Source of the DNA: an uncultured Pseudomonadota bacterium
Lineage (GTDB): Bacteria; Bdellovibrionota_B; Oligoflexia; Oligoflexales; Bog-1112
Length of the DNA: 9,907 nt
NCBI GenBank assembly: GCA_937896265.1
Contig: CALBMD010000432.1
Location: 1 to 9,907 of the forward strand
Direction: 5' to 3'
The position numbers were made by a program, and so were the translations under genes. This document shows positions 6,283 through 9,907 of the stretch, piece by piece. Position 1 is the first letter of the stretch. Each line of letters begins with the position of its first letter. The notes beneath the pieces were generated by a model. The model had not been told where the DNA came from, did not search any database, and worked only from the letters and a program-made list of their open reading frames with translations.

Positions 6283-7585
6283 AGTTCTCGCAGCCGATGC
6301 CATCCGCACAATCCATAAACAAATTCTGAATTCGTTGGGAATGATGCGATTGACCTTCGTGGTTTATCTCTCTGCTTGCCGCACTTTCCATGTATTTGGC
6401 GCCCTCTTTGTTGATGCGATAGAGCACTTGATTCAGTGGTTCTGCGTAACGATTTTCAAAGTTTAGTGATAGCTCCACTTGGTCTTTAAACGCGCTGCGC
6501 TTGCGATCAACCTCAGTCTGACGCTTTTCTGGAAGGTTTGGGTTGGTAGAGAGCTTTGACGCGATAAAATCAAGTGTTTTACCCATATCTTCGTTATAGG
6601 TTCCCATAGCAAGAGCATCGGACAGCTGCCTGCATGCGTCGTTACGTTTGGCATAAGGCATGAAAGCTAGCGAGGTTAAGGTTTGCCTGTCCAATATGAA
6701 CTTATTAGAACCGCTGACATCTTTAAGGTCTTTGTCAGAAATCACCTTAAAAGCATTGCCTCCATAGGCTCCAGAGCGAACCAATTTAGGCAGAAGGCTT
6801 TTACATAGCTTGTTAAAAGTTGAGTTCTTCACCTCCATTAAGTAAGTTCTGGGACTCATTTGATACTGCCTTGGTCCAAAATCTACCTTAACCGAGCCGT
6901 TTTTGATGACGGTATCACCAATGAATGATTTAGTAAGATCAACGACACGTTTTGCCGACTCATCAGTGAAACCAGCCCATTTGGCTGAGTCTTCAATCAA
7001 TCTATTTTCTTCATCCTGGCCGTTTCCTCCTGCCCAGCTCCTAAGGTTGTAATCCCTATTTCCGTCACAACCATTCATCGCTTTCTCAAAATCACCATCC
7101 GTGCTTTTGATCTTGTTTTGAACGCATTGCGAACGTTGTTCGTAGTAGTCCGAAACTCTTTGATCCGTGTATTTATTGATCGCATTACATTGATTCATAC
7201 GCAGCTGAGCTAGCATATTTGCTTGAATTCGGAAGTTTTTAAGAATGGCGCACCAGGTAGGGCTAAAGTAGCAGGTAAGTAGCATAGGTGAGGCTGCCAT
7301 GATATCTTGACCCACTTTTTCAAAGTATTTGGAATCCAAGATGTTAGTTAAACCAGCTTTGAGAGTCTTCTGTATGTTGATGCGTCCGCAGTCCGAACCA
7401 ATACCAATATCGACGTCTAGATCAATTGTTCTAAACTTATCGAAAACTGGATCGGACAGATGCCCATTAGGACCAAAAAGATAATCATTTGCTTGTTTCC
7501 GACTCTCGGAACGAAAGTCTACGTTCCCATTCCCAGCATTCGCGAGCTGGGAAAAAACCAGGAAGATGAACAAATATTTGTGCAT
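6281..7585 (-). CDS. traH: TraH-like periplasmic protein of F-type pilus assembly
   Basis: A 434-residue exported protein, close in length to F TraH (about 458). Residues 1-17 are a Sec signal peptide (hydrophobic core YLFIFLVF, cleavage after ANA). The mature part holds ten cysteines (66, 105, 112, 133, 154, 173, 261, 318, 426, 432), an even number that fits disulfide bonding in the periplasm; F TraH is likewise cysteine-rich and depends on Dsb oxidation. The DCGRINIQ block (65-72) and the stretch LKNFRIQANML...MNQCNAI (115-136) resemble the conserved TraH core. The C-terminal third is helical and charged, possibly coiled coil. In the F system TraH acts with TraF, TraW and TraU in the outer part of the secretion channel. 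The start at 7585 has GGGAGG four bases upstream. It sits just downstream of a terminator-like hairpin and 9 bp before the TraG-like gene. Confidence 0.82.
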   Translation of the reverse strand: MHKYLFIFLVFSQLANAGNGNVDFRSESRKQANDYLFGPNGHLSDPVFDKFRTIDLDVDIGIGSDCGRINIQKTLKAGLTNILDSKYFEKVGQDIMAASPMLLTCYFSPTWCAILKNFRIQANMLAQLRMNQCNAINKYTDQRVSDYYEQRSQCVQNKIKSTDGDFEKAMNGCDGNRDYNLRSWAGGNGQDEENRLIEDSAKWAGFTDESAKRVVDLTKSFIGDTVIKNGSVKVDFGPRQYQMSPRTYLMEVKNSTFNKLCKSLLPKLVRSGAYGGNAFKVISDKDLKDVSGSNKFILDRQTLTSLAFMPYAKRNDACRQLSDALAMGTYNEDMGKTLDFIASKLSTNPNLPEKRQTEVDRKRSAFKDQVELSLNFENRYAEPLNQVLYRINKEGAKYMESAASREINHEGQSHHSQRIQNLFMDCADGIGCEN

Positions 7586-7609
7586 AGTTCCTCCCGTTTA
7601 AGGTTAAGT

Positions 7610-7641
7610 AAAAAAGGCCCCAGGGGCCTATGCCCTGGGGC
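7610..7641 (-). terminator. Intrinsic terminator shape between traC and traH
   Basis: On the minus strand GCCCCAGGG (7641-7633) pairs perfectly with CCCTGGGGC (7625-7617) around a seven-base loop, and one base later a run of six T follows (7615-7610). This is a textbook rho-independent terminator reading in the direction of the genes, starting 10 bp after the traC-like stop. Only 24 bp separate the T-run from the traH-like ATG, and most of that is ribosome-binding site, so there is no room for a new promoter. It probably acts as a partial terminator or mRNA-end stabiliser within the operon. Confidence 0.85.
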
Positions 7642-7651
7642 TAATGCGAGC

Positions 7652-9907
7652 TTACTGAGGCTTAGCCGATGCGCCATTTGGGAAGGTATTAGCGAGAAAT
7701 TCTAAGGCATCCCATTTGTTCGGATGCGAAGCAAGCGCCTTAAGCGCTTCCATCGAATCAAGGGGGTTGGTTGGGCACATCCAGCGATCAAAGGAGGTCT
7801 GACGGTAACGGAAGGCGCCTTGCTTGGTCTTGCTTTTGTTCATGAAGAAAACATCAGCATATCTGCCCTTTTTGGTTCTGAGCGAGCGAATGATTTCTCT
7901 GCTCGCTTCATCCAATAGAGAAGATTTTTCAGCGATGTAGTCGACGTTATCGGAACTCATTTGCAGAAAAATGAAATTGTCCGCTACGCCCCAAAAGGCT
8001 TTACCAACCTCAAGGTCAAAATAGTTTTGCGGCCTAGGTGTCAGCGTAATCAACCAGCATCCGCGTTTACGCATCGTTTCCGCAAAATCGATGGCAAAGT
8101 CGCGGAAGGCAGGATTGTTGCGACCGAGCATGGCAAATTCTTCCATAATGAGAAAGCCAGTGCGACCTTGGTTCTGGGGCAGGGATAGAACGCAGCGAAT
8201 TTCCTCGATAACACTCATGGTCATCAGTGTTTGTAGAACAGGATCGCCGTCCAAGGCATCGAGGTCATAGATATAGAAAAGCTTCTCGTACTTGGTTTCG
8301 GTTGTCTTACCAGCGTTGAAAAACTGGGCATAGATACCGTCCCCATAGAATGGTTTGAGCTTGGCGCAAAGGGTCGTGATCATCTCTTTTTGTGGGCCTT
8401 CTTGCACCAGGCTGCCCAATTCAACAACCAGATCGTTCATATCAATCATCACTTGGCTGGAATCGGGCTTTTGCACCAAATTACCGTCGATGAATTCAAG
8501 GCCGTTGTTTTCACACTTTTTGAGGTAGGCAATCTTCAGAGCTTTTGCAATTGCGCTTTGATGCTCGCTTTCAGGGGTGAAATTAGGAGAGGTAAGCTTG
8601 ACTGCCATGATGATCATCTTGGTAAGAAAGGCGATTTTATCCTCATTGTAGACGCCTCGAAATGGAGAGAAAGGAATGTCCTTGCCACGCTCAAAGATGG
8701 TGAGATCACCATCATAGTACTGGCTCAGCATTCCATAGCTCGACTTCTTATCGATAACAAAGACCAGAGGCTCAGGGCTTAAGCGTTTAGCAGCCTGAAT
8801 ACAATCGACGACGAAGGCCGATTTGCCAGCCCCAGTATCTGCCAAAACTACAGTATGGTTGGAGGTCTCGTTTTCTAAAAGCGAGAATGGAACAATGTTT
8901 CCTTCTCGTGACAGATGCAAACCAAGAGGATTTTTAAGACCTTCAAACGAGTCAAACAAAGGGATAAACTTCATGGCATCGGAACGAAGAATGCGGATAG
9001 CCCGCCTTGTTGATAAATCAGCGTCGGGGCTGTAATTTAAAGGCAGCGTATTTAAGCATAAGCCAAGACCAATATCGCATTCCTCGATAACCTCGCATTC
9101 AAGCTGATTGTTAAAGATGTGGCAGACTTTCCTGGTCTTCTCATCCAACTCAGCATCGCTTTCGCCATCTAAGGTGATGGTAAAGGTCATATGCAAGCAG
9201 CGATCATCTCTAGCCAGCATCTCCTGAACGGACTGAATCTCTTCCTTTTGCAGCTTTGCTTTAGCGCTCATGGCATTTTCAAGAAAAAACTCCTTAGCGG
9301 CAAAAAATTTTTTTACCTTGGCTGCGGTCGGGAAAGAAAAATTGATGGCAAGTCGTAGAGGGAAATCCAGGTTGACGAAATGGGCCATGCCTCCAGGATA
9401 TGCAAAGGAGGGTGAGGTTTTCAGCGTCAGAGTCCTTGTTTTGCGACCCTCGCAGGATAGTCCTTCATAGCTAAGGGTTGGAGCATTAAAGATGATCTGA
9501 TCTGAAAGCGGCAATCTTGGATTAATGGGCGCAAAGTCGCGCTTATAAAACGTCTTGGGATTGAAGAATTTGCGCAAGAAGGCTCCCAACCTGTCTTGGT
9601 CTAATGGGTGGATTTTTAGCTCATAGTTTTCCTGCACGTTCTTTATCAACGAAACGAAGGTAAGGAGGTCTCGCTTAAACTCACGAGTTTGACGTGCTAA
9701 TGGCTCCTTATGCGACCTTAGGTCTAGAAGCTGCGCTTTGCTTTGAAATTTAGAAAAATAGCGCACTGACAACAAGAAGCTGCGCTTCAGAGCAATATTC
9801 TCGTCACACATAGACTTCAGATCTTCAATCTTTTTGCTAAACAAAACCTTAGAAACTGGATGACCGTTGGGGTAGCTCTTTTCAATGCCTAGGATCTTTT
9901 CATCTGA
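7652..9907 (-). CDS. traC: VirB4/TraC-family conjugation ATPase (runs off right edge)
   Basis: The cytoplasmic ATPase that powers F-type pilus and channel assembly. The frame is open to base 9907, giving 751 visible codons. A TTG at 9844 could be read as a start, but 21 sense codons lie upstream of it in frame, so the true start is most likely outside the window; F TraC is about 875 residues. Counting from that TTG: residues about 80-270 resemble the TraC/VirB4 N-terminal domain, Walker A ADTGAGKS is at 335-342, and FVIDKKSSY (362-370) follows. Walker B is FLIMEEFAML (564-573), with Glu in place of the usual Asp before the catalytic Glu. LTPRPQNYFD (601-610) matches the sensor motif after Walker B, and SFDRWMCPTNP (684-694) resembles the family's C-terminal block. 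No membrane segment is seen, as in the TraC type. It is followed by a terminator-like hairpin and traH. Confidence 0.9.
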   Translation of the reverse strand, partial: SDEKILGIEKSYPNGHPVSKVLFSKKIEDLKSMCDENIALKRSFLLSVRYFSKFQSKAQLLDLRSHKEPLARQTREFKRDLLTFVSLIKNVQENYELKIHPLDQDRLGAFLRKFFNPKTFYKRDFAPINPRLPLSDQIIFNAPTLSYEGLSCEGRKTRTLTLKTSPSFAYPGGMAHFVNLDFPLRLAINFSFPTAAKVKKFFAAKEFFLENAMSAKAKLQKEEIQSVQEMLARDDRCLHMTFTITLDGESDAELDEKTRKVCHIFNNQLECEVIEECDIGLGLCLNTLPLNYSPDADLSTRRAIRILRSDAMKFIPLFDSFEGLKNPLGLHLSREGNIVPFSLLENETSNHTVVLADTGAGKSAFVVDCIQAAKRLSPEPLVFVIDKKSSYGMLSQYYDGDLTIFERGKDIPFSPFRGVYNEDKIAFLTKMIIMAVKLTSPNFTPESEHQSAIAKALKIAYLKKCENNGLEFIDGNLVQKPDSSQVMIDMNDLVVELGSLVQEGPQKEMITTLCAKLKPFYGDGIYAQFFNAGKTTETKYEKLFYIYDLDALDGDPVLQTLMTMSVIEEIRCVLSLPQNQGRTGFLIMEEFAMLGRNNPAFRDFAIDFAETMRKRGCWLITLTPRPQNYFDLEVGKAFWGVADNFIFLQMSSDNVDYIAEKSSLLDEASREIIRSLRTKKGRYADVFFMNKSKTKQGAFRYRQTSFDRWMCPTNPLDSMEALKALASHPNKWDALEFLANTFPNGASAKPQ

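Noticed and set aside
8390..8782. Plus-strand 130-codon open frame
   Set aside because: It is antisense to the TraC motor domain between the Walker motifs and looks like a shadow of that gene.
1..9907. CRISPR array, tRNA, rRNA, insertion sequence or anti-phage defence cassette
   Set aside because: I found no regular repeat-spacer pattern, no RNA gene signature, no transposase, and no recognisable defence gene apart from the lone methyltransferase, which has no restriction partner here.

Overview
The window holds the integration end and part of the transfer region of a conjugative element, probably an integrative and conjugative element (ICE), from a Gram-negative (diderm) bacterium. The type IV secretion genes are F-type (TraC-, TraH- and TraG-like), which occur in proteobacteria and related diderms, and the TraH-like protein has a Sec signal peptide. 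Base composition is moderate. The species cannot be read from the sequence; Bdellovibrionota/Oligoflexia or a gammaproteobacterium are guesses only.

All eight genes lie on the minus strand, so transcription runs from the right edge to the left edge. In that order they are: a VirB4/TraC-family conjugation ATPase (open at the right edge), a TraH-like periplasmic protein, a TraG-N-like polytopic membrane protein, an FtsK/SpoIIIE-type DNA-pumping ATPase, a Replic_Relax-type (replication-relaxation) protein, a small ribbon-helix-helix-like DNA-binding protein, a beta-class DNA methyltransferase, an excisionase-like HTH protein, and a tyrosine-recombinase integrase (open at the left edge). Gaps are short, most genes have a good Shine-Dalgarno sequence, and xis and int overlap by ATGA. 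The real non-coding stretches are 2274-2412 (139 bp, with a perfect 20-bp palindrome and imperfect direct repeats), 1819-1883 (a GC hairpin) and 7586-7651 (a strong intrinsic-terminator shape between traC and traH). I saw no convincing plus-strand gene.

The proposed working model is as follows. TraC powers assembly of an F-like pilus or channel, with TraH in the periplasm and the TraG-like protein in the inner membrane. The FtsK-like ATPase delivers DNA to the channel. The Replic_Relax protein, helped by the ribbon-helix-helix protein, probably prepares the DNA at an origin of transfer that may be the adjacent 139-bp spacer. The methyltransferase may protect the element or host DNA, and Int/Xis integrate and excise the element.

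The most interesting point is the mosaic architecture. The order traC...traH-traG-[coupling protein]-[relaxase] matches the F plasmid (traC...traH-traG-traD-traI), but the traD position holds an FtsK/TcpA-like motor and the traI position holds a Replic_Relax protein with a nuclease-like acidic motif and no HUH signature.
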